NCBI GenBank assembly: GCA_009692045.1
Contig: SIAA01000004.1
Span: 52,302 to 116,301 of the forward strand
Source: Phycisphaerales bacterium
GTDB taxonomy: Bacteria; Planctomycetota; Phycisphaerae; Phycisphaerales; SM1A02
Reading direction: 5' to 3'
Length of the DNA: 64,000 bases
The notes beneath the pieces were generated by a model. It saw nothing but the letters and a program-made list of their open reading frames with translations. It had not been told where the DNA came from and searched no databases. The translations under genes and the position numbers were made by a program. Each line of letters begins with the position of its first letter. Position 1 is the stretch's first letter. This document shows positions 26,670 to 35,348 of this stretch, piece after piece.

Positions 26670-28127
26670 TCAAAGAGTCGGCAGTTGCCTGCGCATGATT
26701 TTTCCGGTGGCGTTCCGAGGTAGTGATGCGAGCACCATGACCTCGCGCGGGCACTTATAGGGCGGCAGATGTTCCCGGCAGTGCTGGCGCAAGGCACCCT
26801 CATCGAACTGGGCATCCGGGTTCAGTTCGACGAATGCCACCGGAACCTCGCCGCGCGATGCATCGGCAGCGCCGATCACCGCCGAGTCTTTCACCGCAGC
26901 GTGGCGGTTCAGCACCTCTTCAATCTCGCGCGGAAACACATTTTCACCGGAGATGATCAACATCTCCTTGATGCGCCCGGTGATGAAGAGATGACCATCA
27001 GCATCGAACTTCCCCATGTCGCCCGTGCGGAAGTAACCCTCATCATCAAATGCCTGAGCCGATTCCTCGGGCAGATTCAGGTATCCGCGCATGACGTTAG
27101 GACCCTTTATCCTGATCTCCCCCTCCTCGCCCTGTGGCATCTCCCTGCCGTCAGACGCGACGATCCGCTCGCTGACACCGTCAACGGGGCGACCGACGCT
27201 GCGGAATCGATACTCCTCCGGCCGGCACCAGTTGGACACGGGCGCGGTCTCAGTGAGGCCGTAGCCCTCCGAGATACGAACTCGGAACTTGGCGTAGAAC
27301 GCATCGGAGACCGCCTGCGATAGCGGCTCGCCGCCGCTGACTGCATAGCGCAGCGATGCCAGCTCATCGCCACTCGTGTCCCTCACACTCGCGATGGCGT
27401 TGTACATGGAGGGAATTCCGACGAATACCGTGGGGTGATGCCGCTTGGCAAGTTCGATGATGCGCTTGGGAATGAAGCGCGCCGTGTAGACAGCCTTGCA
27501 ACCAATGGCGAGGGGCAGCAAAGTCAGTATGGTGAGTCCGAAACTATGGAACTGAGGCAGCACGCCAAGCACCGAGTCCTGACGATTGAAACGCGCCCGC
27601 GAAACAACCTGATTGATATTCGTCCGCAGGTTTTCTTCGGTGAGCATCACGCCCTTGGGCTTGCCTGAGGTTCCCGAGGTGTAGAGAACTGCTGCGAGGT
27701 CCCCGCTCGCTAGGCCCCGCGGCCATAACAATGGGGGCACACCGCGGAACGAGAGTGACTCGAGGGAGATCGGCCGCACACCCGCCGGAGCACCCCCGAT
27801 CAGGTCGAGCATGGGTTTCACAGTGATGCAACAGTCAAGGCCGGCATCGCGACAGATGAACTCGATATCACTGCGAGAGAGCAGGTAGTTGATGGGCACA
27901 ACCGTGCGGCCCAGCATCCAGGTCGCCATGGCCGCCGCAGGAAACATGCCGCTGGTCGGCAGCAGAACCCCAACGCGCGGGGCGCTGGTCGCGTCGTCGA
28001 CAGCCCGCGCGATGTGCATTGCCGCAATCAGGAGTTCGATTCGCCGCCATTGCTTCTGATCGTCAACTACCGCGATCGATGCGGGGCGGAGGATGCATTG
28101 GCGCACGATAGACCCGAGAAGTCCCAT
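26670..28127 (-). CDS. Acyl-CoA synthetase / AMP-forming ligase
   Basis: 485 residues, ANL superfamily. The P-loop-like adenylate motif Y-T-S-G-T-S-G-K-P-K-G is near residue 147. The Y-G-L-T-E-T motif is near 290, the hinge region contains Y-F-R-T-G-D-M, and the C-terminal Lys lies in R-N-A-T-G-K-I-M. It activates a carboxylic acid, probably a fatty acid, to its CoA thioester. Slightly short for long-chain ligases (500-560). It is followed on the same strand by no further gene; the convergent neighbour stops 42 bases away. Confidence 0.9.
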   Translation of the reverse strand: MGLLGSIVRQCILRPASIAVVDDQKQWRRIELLIAAMHIARAVDDATSAPRVGVLLPTSGMFPAAAMATWMLGRTVVPINYLLSRSDIEFICRDAGLDCCITVKPMLDLIGGAPAGVRPISLESLSFRGVPPLLWPRGLASGDLAAVLYTSGTSGKPKGVMLTEENLRTNINQVVSRARFNRQDSVLGVLPQFHSFGLTILTLLPLAIGCKAVYTARFIPKRIIELAKRHHPTVFVGIPSMYNAIASVRDTSGDELASLRYAVSGGEPLSQAVSDAFYAKFRVRISEGYGLTETAPVSNWCRPEEYRFRSVGRPVDGVSERIVASDGREMPQGEEGEIRIKGPNVMRGYLNLPEESAQAFDDEGYFRTGDMGKFDADGHLFITGRIKEMLIISGENVFPREIEEVLNRHAAVKDSAVIGAADASRGEVPVAFVELNPDAQFDEGALRQHCREHLPPYKCPREVMVLASLPRNATGKIMRRQLPTL

Positions 28128-28175
28128 TGATCGCAGGTTACCGCTAATCCATCATCCTCATGGCGCGCAGACGGT

Positions 28176-28571
28176 CTAGTCGTTCATCAAGAAGGTCGCC
28201 GTATGCTCGAAGTACTTCATCATCACTGCTTGTTCCGGCTCGGGAATCCCGGCATCGACGAGGGCACCGCGCATGCAAGCCACCCAACTGTTGCGCTCAT
28301 TCAGTCCGATTCGAAAGTTGGCGTGGCGCATACGCAGACGCGGATGCCCCTTGCGCAGACTGTAATCCTGCGGGCCTCCGAAGTACTGGATCAGGAACTC
28401 GGCCTGGTTGCGAATGGGTTCTTCCAGACTCTGGGGAAACATGTGCCGCAGGTCAGAAGCAGCCTCGATACGGGCATAAAACGCTCTGGAGATCAACCAG
28501 AACTTCTCGGAACCGAGCCGCTCATAAATGCTTCGCTCTTCTTCTACGCCATGGGGATCGGGGTGGGTCAC
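28176..28571 (-). CDS. Truncated haemoglobin, group II
   Basis: 131 residues from a GTG start; no in-frame ATG precedes the conserved Y-E-R-L-G. The 2/2 globin fold is marked by a B10 Tyr (R-A-F-Y-A-R), F-G-G-P-x-x-Y, G-H-P-R-L-R-M-R-H with the proximal His, and the group II Trp in N-S-W-V-A-C-M. Such proteins bind O2 or NO. It is 48 bases upstream of the acyl-CoA ligase on the same strand and divergent from the gene at 28594. Confidence 0.9.
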   Translation of the reverse strand: MTHPDPHGVEEERSIYERLGSEKFWLISRAFYARIEAASDLRHMFPQSLEEPIRNQAEFLIQYFGGPQDYSLRKGHPRLRMRHANFRIGLNERNSWVACMRGALVDAGIPEPEQAVMMKYFEHTATFLMND

Positions 28572-28593
28572 TGCGGCGTATAGTAGGAGCGTG

Positions 28594-29541
28594 ATGCCAC
28601 TGGGCTCCTGCTATCTCGCTCTGGCGCTGCTGCATGGCGCGCTGACTTCACAGGCGATCATCCCGCCCAATCTGCTGATACCACTTCCCACTCGCGGCGC
28701 AGTCAGCCCGATGTATCAACAGGAAGAGGGACTCTGGTTTCCTACTGAGGGCGCAAAGCCGCAGGAGATTGTGGAAGGGGCAGCGCGCCGTCTGGCTCGG
28801 ACGGTGCTCTCCCCAACTCACAAGGCGGATCCTGCCAAGGCCGCCTCGGTTCTCGCAGCTTTCACCGACCAAAGCGGATTCCAAACGCTCTACGAATCAT
28901 TGGCTCCGGCCGGGCAGAACGCGGCCAGCGCCCTGATCACGCACTTTGCCACGCAGGGCTCTGGGGGACAAGCTGCTCTCGCATGGATGTCCCTCGAGGA
29001 CACAGACCCAGCAGTCCGACACTCTGCCTCGCGCAGCATCCGGCAACCTCTCTGCAACGCGGTGCTGGCAACTATCGATGGGGCGCTTCGCAGCACCAAT
29101 CATCAGCGAGTGAATCGCGCCGGGCTGCTTGCGGGACAGTTGCAAGCGACTGCCGCCATTCCCCTACTCATATTCGCCCAGTTCGCTCGCGATGATCTCC
29201 CCAATACCGGCGATCTCGCCTGGATCGCGATCGGCACTACAACTTCCTATGTTGCCAACCTGATTCCCATTCTCGGTGATGGCAGCGGAGCATTCGCCCC
29301 GGTGATCGGCCAGGTGACCGAAGGTGTGGTAATGAGGGTGCAGGATGCGGTCGTGTATACGGCCCGCGCAGATGTCCACACTTCCTTGATTGCGCTCTCC
29401 AGTTATGACTGGGGCCATGACACCGGATACCTCGCATGGGACATGCCCACTTGGGCCGTCTGGTTCAACACTCAGTATGTGCCCTTCAAACAGGCGCAGG
29501 CCGCGGCGCCCCCACCGGTATCCGCTGCCGCAGTTCCCTGA
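28594..29541 (+). CDS. Exported helical-repeat protein, function unknown
   Basis: 315 residues from ATG, with AGGAG four bases upstream. A signal peptide covers about residues 1-20. The rest is mostly helical, with degenerate HEAT-like pairs (D-P-A-V-R-H-S-A-S-R; R-A-G-L-L-A-G-Q-L) and an A/P-rich end. No catalytic motif. Its last 56 bases overlap the convergent aminotransferase gene. Confidence 0.72.
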   Translation: MPLGSCYLALALLHGALTSQAIIPPNLLIPLPTRGAVSPMYQQEEGLWFPTEGAKPQEIVEGAARRLARTVLSPTHKADPAKAASVLAAFTDQSGFQTLYESLAPAGQNAASALITHFATQGSGGQAALAWMSLEDTDPAVRHSASRSIRQPLCNAVLATIDGALRSTNHQRVNRAGLLAGQLQATAAIPLLIFAQFARDDLPNTGDLAWIAIGTTTSYVANLIPILGDGSGAFAPVIGQVTEGVVMRVQDAVVYTARADVHTSLIALSSYDWGHDTGYLAWDMPTWAVWFNTQYVPFKQAQAAAPPPVSAAAVP

Positions 29542-30688
29542 CCAATAGTTCGTACTCATGGGGACGGTTGTAGACCTGGGCGCTGATGCGCACAAACCAC
29601 GCTCCATTCCACTCAATGATCGGCACCTCGATTCGCGCCTCACCGTAAAGGGAGGCCGCGAGTTTCTCGGGCGCCCCGAATGACTCACGAAGCGATTCGG
29701 GCAGTCGCACCGAAGCCATTGATGCGAACAAGCCGCCGTCTAAGGGCGCGATCGGTTCCGCATCAAGTCCTTCGAGCAGCAACTCGTGCGCCCATCTTGT
29801 CATCGAATGATTGTGCTCCATGAGTTTGATCCCGCCCGCGTCCTCCAAGAACTCCAGTCCTGCAACTGCACCGGCCCACGCCGCCAGATCGCGGGTTCCC
29901 TGCCAATCGAAGGCGGGAGTGAATCCATCGTCGATGTAATGGCTGAGAGTTTCGGGCCGCACCGAGGGCAGCAGGTCGGTGCGAACAGCGACCACAGCGC
30001 AGCCCTTGGGAGCGAATGCCCACTTGTGCAGATTGGTCGTATACAGATCGGCACCGATTGCGCTGGCATCGATCGGCACATTGCCAATGGCATGAGCGCC
30101 GTCGATCAGGCAGGCGATCCCCCGCCGCTTGCACTCGCTGACAATCAGCCCCACGGGGATCACCAGTGCTGTCGGGCTGGTGATGTGATCGACGATCACT
30201 AGTTTGGTGGTGGAGTCGATAGCGCTGATGACCTGCTGCGCGAAACTCTCGCCACTGACGACTGGTAGCGGGATACTGATCTCGCGGTAACTCGCGCCCC
30301 ACTGTGTCGCCACTCTCGAGGCGTACTTGCGGACGGCGTTGTAGACATGATTGGTGGTGAGAATCGAGTCCCCCGGTGCGAAGCGAAGCGACCGCAGATG
30401 AGCACCCACTCCAGAAGTGGCATTCGTGACGAACCCAAGGCAGGCCTCGGGGCATCCGACCCACTTGCTTGCCTTCGCTCTGGAGGGTGCCAGAAGCTCG
30501 GTAACCCCCCTACCCAGCCACTGAACCGGCTTGGACTCGATCTTGCTACGCAACTCGTCGGTAAAGGCCTGTACGCGCTTGGGGAGGGCTCCAAAGGAGC
30601 CGTGATTCAGGAAGGCATATGTGAAGTCAAGGCTCCATTCGTCTCTAGCGGGGCAGTCTGGAGCCACTGGGGGCTGAGTCTTGGGCAT
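29486..30688 (-). CDS. Class V aminotransferase (isopenicillin-N-epimerase/cysteine desulfurase-like fold)
   Basis: 400 residues. The N-terminal L-N-H-G-S-F-G loop, the D-G-A-H-A-I-G motif that contacts the pyridine nitrogen, and L-H-K-W-A-F-A-P-K-G with the PLP lysine are all present. No desulfurase active-site Cys loop was seen, so an epimerase or lyase-type member is more likely. The substrate is unknown. Confidence 0.86.
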   Translation of the reverse strand: MPKTQPPVAPDCPARDEWSLDFTYAFLNHGSFGALPKRVQAFTDELRSKIESKPVQWLGRGVTELLAPSRAKASKWVGCPEACLGFVTNATSGVGAHLRSLRFAPGDSILTTNHVYNAVRKYASRVATQWGASYREISIPLPVVSGESFAQQVISAIDSTTKLVIVDHITSPTALVIPVGLIVSECKRRGIACLIDGAHAIGNVPIDASAIGADLYTTNLHKWAFAPKGCAVVAVRTDLLPSVRPETLSHYIDDGFTPAFDWQGTRDLAAWAGAVAGLEFLEDAGGIKLMEHNHSMTRWAHELLLEGLDAEPIAPLDGGLFASMASVRLPESLRESFGAPEKLAASLYGEARIEVPIIEWNGAWFVRISAQVYNRPHEYELLVRELRQRIPVGAPRPAPV

Positions 30689-30746
30689 GGAAGCGTGAGC
30701 ATAGTTGCCTAGGGAGCGCCCCTCTGTCAGAAGCTAAAGAACCTGC

Positions 30747-30791
30747 TTGACCCTTACACTTGTACGGTATAACATTTACCTAACGAAATGT
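30747..30791 (+). promoter_or_regulatory. Putative sigma-70 promoter with inverted repeat upstream of lexA
   Basis: TTGACC (30747-30752) and TAACAT (30770-30775) are 17 bases apart; TATAAC at 30768 would give 15. A perfect inverted repeat ACATTT-N8-AAATGT (30772-30791) sits on and just after the -10 box, and a further ACATTT occurs at 30804. The position fits an operator, possibly for LexA autoregulation, but it does not match a LexA box that I know. Confidence 0.45.
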
Positions 30792-30829
30792 AAGCCTCTA
30801 GCCACATTTAGGACGAATAGCCATTCATC

Positions 30830-31327
30830 ATGTTCCGCTACCAGACTTCCGAGGCCGATGTGTCGAAACTGCTTTCTGATCCCGTTGTCCAGCTAGGCCC
30901 AGGCGGCGATTTCACCTCCTACCTAGTTGAAGCGGAGGGCATGCTGCAGTTAGTCAGCTGCCGTCGGCGAGCCTCCCTTCTTACTTCTGCCATGGGGCTC
31001 AAACGGCATGTCCCCGTTGTGCTCCGTCACCCGCTTGACTGGCTCGAGGATCTGCTGGGAATCGAGAGCGTCGAACTGGTTCTTCAACCTGAAACCGTCC
31101 CCTCCATGATTGTGAGTCACGCCAATGAACCTAACACCCAAGCAACTAAAGATCTTCAATCTGATTCGACAGTGGAGAACTCTCCACGGCTACTCCCCCA
31201 CGATGCAGGAACTCGCAGACGAGCTGAGCGTGAGCAAGGTTACGGTCTTCGAGCACGTCGAGGCGCTCATTGGCAAGGGCGCCATCACGCGCAATCCCAA
31301 CAAAGCGCGCTCTTTGTCCATTCGTAG
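30830..31327 (+). CDS. Doubtful upstream reading frame overlapping lexA
   Basis: A 165-residue frame from ATG. Its first 100 residues have a normal composition (V-V-L-R-H-P-L-D-W-L-E-D-L-L-G), but the last 67 run out of frame through the start of lexA and look like shadow translation. No strong ribosome site is present. It may be a real gene with a long overlap, a leader frame, or part of a 5' untranslated region. No family recognised. Confidence 0.35.
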   Translation: MFRYQTSEADVSKLLSDPVVQLGPGGDFTSYLVEAEGMLQLVSCRRRASLLTSAMGLKRHVPVVLRHPLDWLEDLLGIESVELVLQPETVPSMIVSHANEPNTQATKDLQSDSTVENSPRLLPHDAGTRRRAEREQGYGLRARRGAHWQGRHHAQSQQSALFVHS

Positions 31328-31742
31328 CGATGCCCTCCCACCTGATGAGGCTGAGGGGCTGACATTCCCGCTTGTCGGACGCATCGCTGCCGGACTGCCC
31401 ATCGAGAAATGTGCCAGTGACGAAACGCTGCGACTGGGAGACCTGTTCTCACCGCCCGGCGGGCAGAGAGCCAGCATGTTTGCCTTGCAAGTGGAGGGTC
31501 TATCAATGCGGGATGAGGGCATTCTCGATGGCGACTATGTGATCGTGGAACGCCGGCAAACGGCGCGCAACGGGGAGCGAATCGTGGCCTTGCTTCCCAG
31601 CGGCGAGACCACACTGAAAACTTTCTTCAAAGAACGGGACGGATCCATTCGCCTTCAACCTGCGAACCCTGACTTTGAACCGATCATCGTGAAGGAGTGC
31701 GTGGTTCAGGGCGTGGTGATCGGCGTGATGCGGCGTTACTAG
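31125..31742 (+). CDS. lexA: LexA SOS repressor
   Basis: 205 residues. The start M-N-L-T-P-K-Q is the family's usual N-terminus. The winged-helix reader lies at 1-65 (T-M-Q-E-L-A-D-E-L-S-V-S-K-V-T-V). The self-cleavage site is Ala89-Gly90 in G-R-I-A-A-G, and the catalytic pair is Ser127 (G-L-S-M-R-D) and Lys165 (T-L-K-T). RecA-stimulated autocleavage releases DNA repair genes. recX, a recA modulator, lies in the same window at 58346. Confidence 0.95.
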   Translation: MNLTPKQLKIFNLIRQWRTLHGYSPTMQELADELSVSKVTVFEHVEALIGKGAITRNPNKARSLSIRSDALPPDEAEGLTFPLVGRIAAGLPIEKCASDETLRLGDLFSPPGGQRASMFALQVEGLSMRDEGILDGDYVIVERRQTARNGERIVALLPSGETTLKTFFKERDGSIRLQPANPDFEPIIVKECVVQGVVIGVMRRY

Positions 31743-31785
31743 CTTCGCCGTTCAGCCAAGGTGGGCGCGGTCGCGCTGCCTGCCC

Positions 31786-32580
31786 TCACCGAGGCGAGCG
31801 CAGGCCTGCACTAAGCTCTTGTGCCAGCCGCAGCACCGCGGCAGCTGGATCGTCCGAGTTGGCATCAATAGCCCGCACAAATGCGCTGCCGACGATGGCG
31901 GCATCCGCCTCTTGCGTGGCTTCACGCACATGGCTCGCCGATGAGATTCCGAATCCCACGGCCACGGGAATGTCAGCGATGGCTCTGATTGCAGCTACGC
32001 GCCGACTGACATCCGTGAGCGACCCGTTAGTGCCGGTGAGACCGGCTCGAGCGAGCAGGTAAACGAAACCGGTGGAGCGGCGCACCTGCTGTTCCAGTCG
32101 CTTGGGCGAGGTCTTTGGAGCCACCAACATCGAAAGTGAAACATCAAGGCGCGCGCAGGTCGCGGTTATCTCATCGAGTGAGCTCGAGTCGGCATCGGGG
32201 ATGATGAAACCATCGAATCCACACTCGACAGCGTTGTCTATGAACGCCGCTCCGCCCAAACGATGCACGATGGCGTGGCTCACCATCGCCACTAGGGGGA
32301 CATTGGTTGTCGGTCGTATCCGAACAACCTTTTCCAGAATCGCGGCGATGGTGGCGCCACGAGAGAGGGCATGATGCATTGCTCCCGAGATGACAGGGCC
32401 GTCTGCGATTGGGTCTGAGTAGGGCAATCCGATTTCTATCAGGGCGGGCTGCGCCGCACTCAGCGCCGCAACAATCGGCTGCAACTGCTCTAGGCATGGG
32501 TGCCCGGCCACAATGAATGGCGCCAGACCACTGCGCTGCTGACTCCTGAGTCTGGCAAATGAATCACGAACACGGCTCAT
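31786..32580 (-). CDS. trpA: Tryptophan synthase alpha chain
   Basis: 264 residues from the ATG at 32580, close to the usual 265-268. The catalytic Glu49 (A-L-I-E-I-G-L-P-Y-S-D-P) and Asp60 (P-I-A-D-G-P) fall at the canonical numbers. The phosphate-binding G-F-G-I-S loop is near 210. It cleaves indole-glycerol phosphate to indole. No trpB or other trp gene is adjacent, so the pathway is split in this genome. Confidence 0.95.
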   Translation of the reverse strand: MSRVRDSFARLRSQQRSGLAPFIVAGHPCLEQLQPIVAALSAAQPALIEIGLPYSDPIADGPVISGAMHHALSRGATIAAILEKVVRIRPTTNVPLVAMVSHAIVHRLGGAAFIDNAVECGFDGFIIPDADSSSLDEITATCARLDVSLSMLVAPKTSPKRLEQQVRRSTGFVYLLARAGLTGTNGSLTDVSRRVAAIRAIADIPVAVGFGISSASHVREATQEADAAIVGSAFVRAIDANSDDPAAAVLRLAQELSAGLRSPR

Positions 32581-32642
32581 GGGCTTGATCCTAGAGAGAG
32601 CCGCGACTGGACGCATCACTCCTTCCCCGTATCCTTGTCATG

Positions 32643-32716
32643 GGGCTAGTAGCTCAGCGGCCCAGAGCCACCGACTCATAATCGGTATGACCTCGGTTCG
32701 AATCCGAGCTAGCCCA
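32643..32716 (+). tRNA. tRNA with anticodon CAT (elongator Met or Ile2)
   Basis: Acceptor arm GGGCTAG pairs with CTAGCCC, followed by discriminator A. The anticodon stem ACCGA/TCGGT encloses CTCATAA, giving CAT. The T-arm has CTCGGTTCGAATCCGAG. It lacks the three G-C pairs of initiator tRNA. With tilS nearby (35315) it could be the lysidine-modified tRNA-Ile2, but the sequence alone does not decide. No CCA is encoded. Confidence 0.92.
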
Positions 32717-32740
32717 GTGTTTCCCTCTAAACTCCTCGCC

Positions 32741-33319
32741 ATGTCCATTGATGTGCTCATAAATCGACGGCTGACGCATGCATCTGATGCCGTCGCTTTG
32801 CTGCGACAATACTCAGAACCACTGAGCGAGCTGGTACGGGCAACCGTGGCCTGTCTGCGATCTGGGGGCACCATCTTCACCTGCGGAAACGGGGGATCTG
32901 CAGCGGAGGCAATGCATCTGAGCGAGGAACTTGTCGGGCGCTTTCGGGGCACTCGCGCCCCATTTCGATCCATCTGCCTCAATGGTGATCCCACCTCGCT
33001 TACCTGCATTGCCAATGACTTCGGCTTCGATGAAGTATTTGCCCGGCCGCTGCGCGCCCTAGGTCGTACTGGCGACCTCCTGCTGGCATTCTCGACCTCG
33101 GGGGATAGCGCCAATGTCCTACGAGCTTTGGAAACGGCTCACTCCATGGGCATTACTCCTGCGGCTCTCTTGGGCGGTAGTGGCGGTGCTGCGAGATCCC
33201 TGTGCCAACTCTCACTCGTGGTGAACGCGGCCGACTCAGCAGCCGTACAGGAAGCACACCAGATGGTGATGCACATCATCTGCGAAGCACTGGAAGGCGA
33301 GAGCGGAATCGATTCATGA
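32741..33319 (+). CDS. gmhA: SIS-domain phosphoheptose isomerase
   Basis: 192 residues. Sugar isomerase fold with G-N-G-G-S-A-A-E-A-M-H near residue 50, F-S-T-S-G-D-S near 120 and the late Q-x-x-H motif (V-Q-E-A-H-Q-M-V-M-H). The family isomerises sedoheptulose 7-phosphate for ADP-heptose and lipopolysaccharide; DiaA-like relatives bind DnaA instead. It starts 24 bases after the tRNA and is coupled by ATGA to the next gene. Confidence 0.88.
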   Translation: MSIDVLINRRLTHASDAVALLRQYSEPLSELVRATVACLRSGGTIFTCGNGGSAAEAMHLSEELVGRFRGTRAPFRSICLNGDPTSLTCIANDFGFDEVFARPLRALGRTGDLLLAFSTSGDSANVLRALETAHSMGITPAALLGGSGGAARSLCQLSLVVNAADSAAVQEAHQMVMHIICEALEGESGIDS

Positions 33320-34437
33320 CGAACCCCGATGCCAAGCCTATAAGTCTGGCACTCACTCGGCTCGGTGCACTCACTTGCCGCTGCATCGTTCCCCTCTGGG
33401 TACTGATCGGCGCGGCATTCAAACTTTGGGAGCGCAACCCGAGCTTGCTGCCAGCTCCGGTGCTCGACACTGTTCGGCTCGGGGAGGGCGTGCTGGGTCT
33501 CAGCGGCACCGCGTGGTTCGATCTGGCGATTCGCCTCATCGTCGGCATCGAAGTGGCGCTGGCGATGATCATGGTCTTCATGCCCCGCGCAGCGCGCCCG
33601 GCGGCGGCGGCAATTCTCTTGGTGTTTTGCGGAGTACTGCTGGGAGTGATCGTCCCCCTTTGGAGCCGAGATGGCTTCGCTGCTGTTCTCAAGGGTTCAT
33701 GCGGATGCCTCGGAGGCTGGAGCCCGAATCCGCTGGTGATGCTGACCATTGACGGGGCGATGCTGCTATCGGTGATCAAGTTTGGCCGAGTAGCAGCGGG
33801 CGCACCGTCGTCGCGGACAAGTTCCGCTGCGGGCCCCTCGGCGGCAAATGTCAGTTGGCGCCACGGCTGGCAGCGCACCCTCACCGCAGTGCTGCTACTC
33901 GAAGCGCTCGTATTCGCCGCTCCCGCTCCTGCTACGAAACCGAGTGGCGATGGTGGCAATGGTCAATCCTTGACCGACACCACACCGACCCCGCCCGTGC
34001 TTCCCGCTGGGATCTGGCCGGGGCCTCCCGCTCAGATCGAACAGTTCTATGTTCCGGAGTTTGAGACTTGGGTTGGCAAGTCGATCATCGAGCAGGATTT
34101 CGCACGCTTGATCACTCCGGCGCCACCGGCAGACTTCCTGACAGGCGACTGGATACTCATCTTCTATCGCAAGGATTGTGATCATTGCGAGGCCATGCTC
34201 GCGGAACGCTTTTCCGATTCGCTTGCCATCCGCACTCTGGCGGTCGCCATTCCCGATACCGATCCAGCCGCAGCACTGGAGATGCCCTGCATCGAATGCC
34301 AGCTGGCTTCGATGATGCCTGATGTCCAGTATGTCGTCGGTACACCCATTCTGCTGCGGCTGAAAAACGGAGTCGTGACCTGCGCAGTTACCGACTCCGA
34401 GAACTCCGCGAAACTCGACGAGTGTCTGGCGCCATGA
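33316..34437 (+). CDS. Membrane protein (DoxX/MauE-like) with C-terminal thioredoxin-like domain, copy 1
   Basis: 373 residues, start in an ATGA overlap with gmhA. Four helices within residues 15-165 resemble DoxX/MauE proteins, including the K-G-S-C-G-C-L-G-G loop; a fifth helix near 190 follows. The periplasmic part (230-373) has a C-D-H-C-E redox motif after W-I-L-I-F-Y-R-K-D, then a second Cys pair (M-P-C-I-E-C) and a cis-Pro-like V-G-T-P-I. It is likely a thiol-disulfide protein of the envelope. The next gene is a diverged paralogue. Confidence 0.78.
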   Translation: MTNPDAKPISLALTRLGALTCRCIVPLWVLIGAAFKLWERNPSLLPAPVLDTVRLGEGVLGLSGTAWFDLAIRLIVGIEVALAMIMVFMPRAARPAAAAILLVFCGVLLGVIVPLWSRDGFAAVLKGSCGCLGGWSPNPLVMLTIDGAMLLSVIKFGRVAAGAPSSRTSSAAGPSAANVSWRHGWQRTLTAVLLLEALVFAAPAPATKPSGDGGNGQSLTDTTPTPPVLPAGIWPGPPAQIEQFYVPEFETWVGKSIIEQDFARLITPAPPADFLTGDWILIFYRKDCDHCEAMLAERFSDSLAIRTLAVAIPDTDPAAALEMPCIECQLASMMPDVQYVVGTPILLRLKNGVVTCAVTDSENSAKLDECLAP

Positions 34438-35348
34438 TTCCGGTACTTCTAACGGCGGCACTGCTGGCGGCTATCGCCATGGCGCAGCTGGTGGGCGGTC
34501 CGGCGTGGTTGCCCTCATGGATGGGGAATCTTATGCGCCGTGTGGATGCTGATCCGCTGTTCTTGCTTCGCCTGATAGCGGGCTGCGAGATCGCCCTCTC
34601 AATGCTGCTGCTGGCCCTGAGACACAACATGAAGCGCTCCCGCGGATTCCCCAGCGCCTGTGCCGGGGTCGTGGCCTTCATTGCACTCGCCCAGTGCTCC
34701 TCTGTACTCACTCAGGCGACCCGTCCTGGGGCGGGGCTGGGTGATCTGCTGATCCCACTCACTACGCTCATTGTGGCCGTGCTGCTCACATGGCGGCTGG
34801 GTTCGGTTGCCGTAATCGCTCGCGAGCCAAAACGAGGCCCGAGCATCGAGCGCATCATCTCAACAGCTGTCGTGTGTCTCCTGATCGGTCTCACCATCAC
34901 CGGGCGCGTGCCCGTGGGGAACTCGAGTGTGGCGGCCCCTATGCGAGTGGTTGAACTCGACACTGCGAGTTGGAGCGAGCGCACTATCCCCGAGTCAGGA
35001 TTGGGATTGCACTTGCCGCAACTGACGGCTCTCACCCTCGAGGGCAAGTCGATCATTGTTTTCTACGACCCGCGCTGTGGACGATGCCACGAACTCTTCG
35101 CGGAGTACTTCAACAAACCAAGAGCAGAGCGGATCATCGCGGTGAAGGTTCCACCGGCTCGAGATGCCGTCCTTGTAGAATCGGACCAGCCGCAGGAGAT
35201 CGACTGCCCTGACTGCATAAAACTCGACCTGCCCGCAGGGCCGGCATGGCTGCTCACGCCGCCTGTTGTGGCTGTGGTGGAGGATGGTCGAATCAACTGC
35301 GTAGCAGAGCGAGATTACGAAGCCTGCCTAGGCGCTCCCACTCCCTGA
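34434..35348 (+). CDS. Membrane protein with C-terminal thioredoxin-like domain, copy 2
   Basis: 304 residues, ATGA overlap with copy 1. Four or five helices in residues 1-165, shorter than copy 1 and without its C-G-C loop. The soluble domain has I-I-V-F-Y-D-P-R-C-G-R-C-H-E-L-F, a second Cys pair (D-C-P-D-C) and L-T-P-P-V-V. The same order of motifs in both proteins suggests duplication followed by divergence. It ends with a 34-base overlap into the convergent tilS gene. Confidence 0.75.
   Translation: MIPVLLTAALLAAIAMAQLVGGPAWLPSWMGNLMRRVDADPLFLLRLIAGCEIALSMLLLALRHNMKRSRGFPSACAGVVAFIALAQCSSVLTQATRPGAGLGDLLIPLTTLIVAVLLTWRLGSVAVIAREPKRGPSIERIISTAVVCLLIGLTITGRVPVGNSSVAAPMRVVELDTASWSERTIPESGLGLHLPQLTALTLEGKSIIVFYDPRCGRCHELFAEYFNKPRAERIIAVKVPPARDAVLVESDQPQEIDCPDCIKLDLPAGPAWLLTPPVVAVVEDGRINCVAERDYEACLGAPTP

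Noticed and set aside
29164..29688. Long minus-strand frame inside the helical-repeat gene
   Set aside because: Shadow of the plus-strand gene; composition rich in Arg, Ser and Pro without motif.
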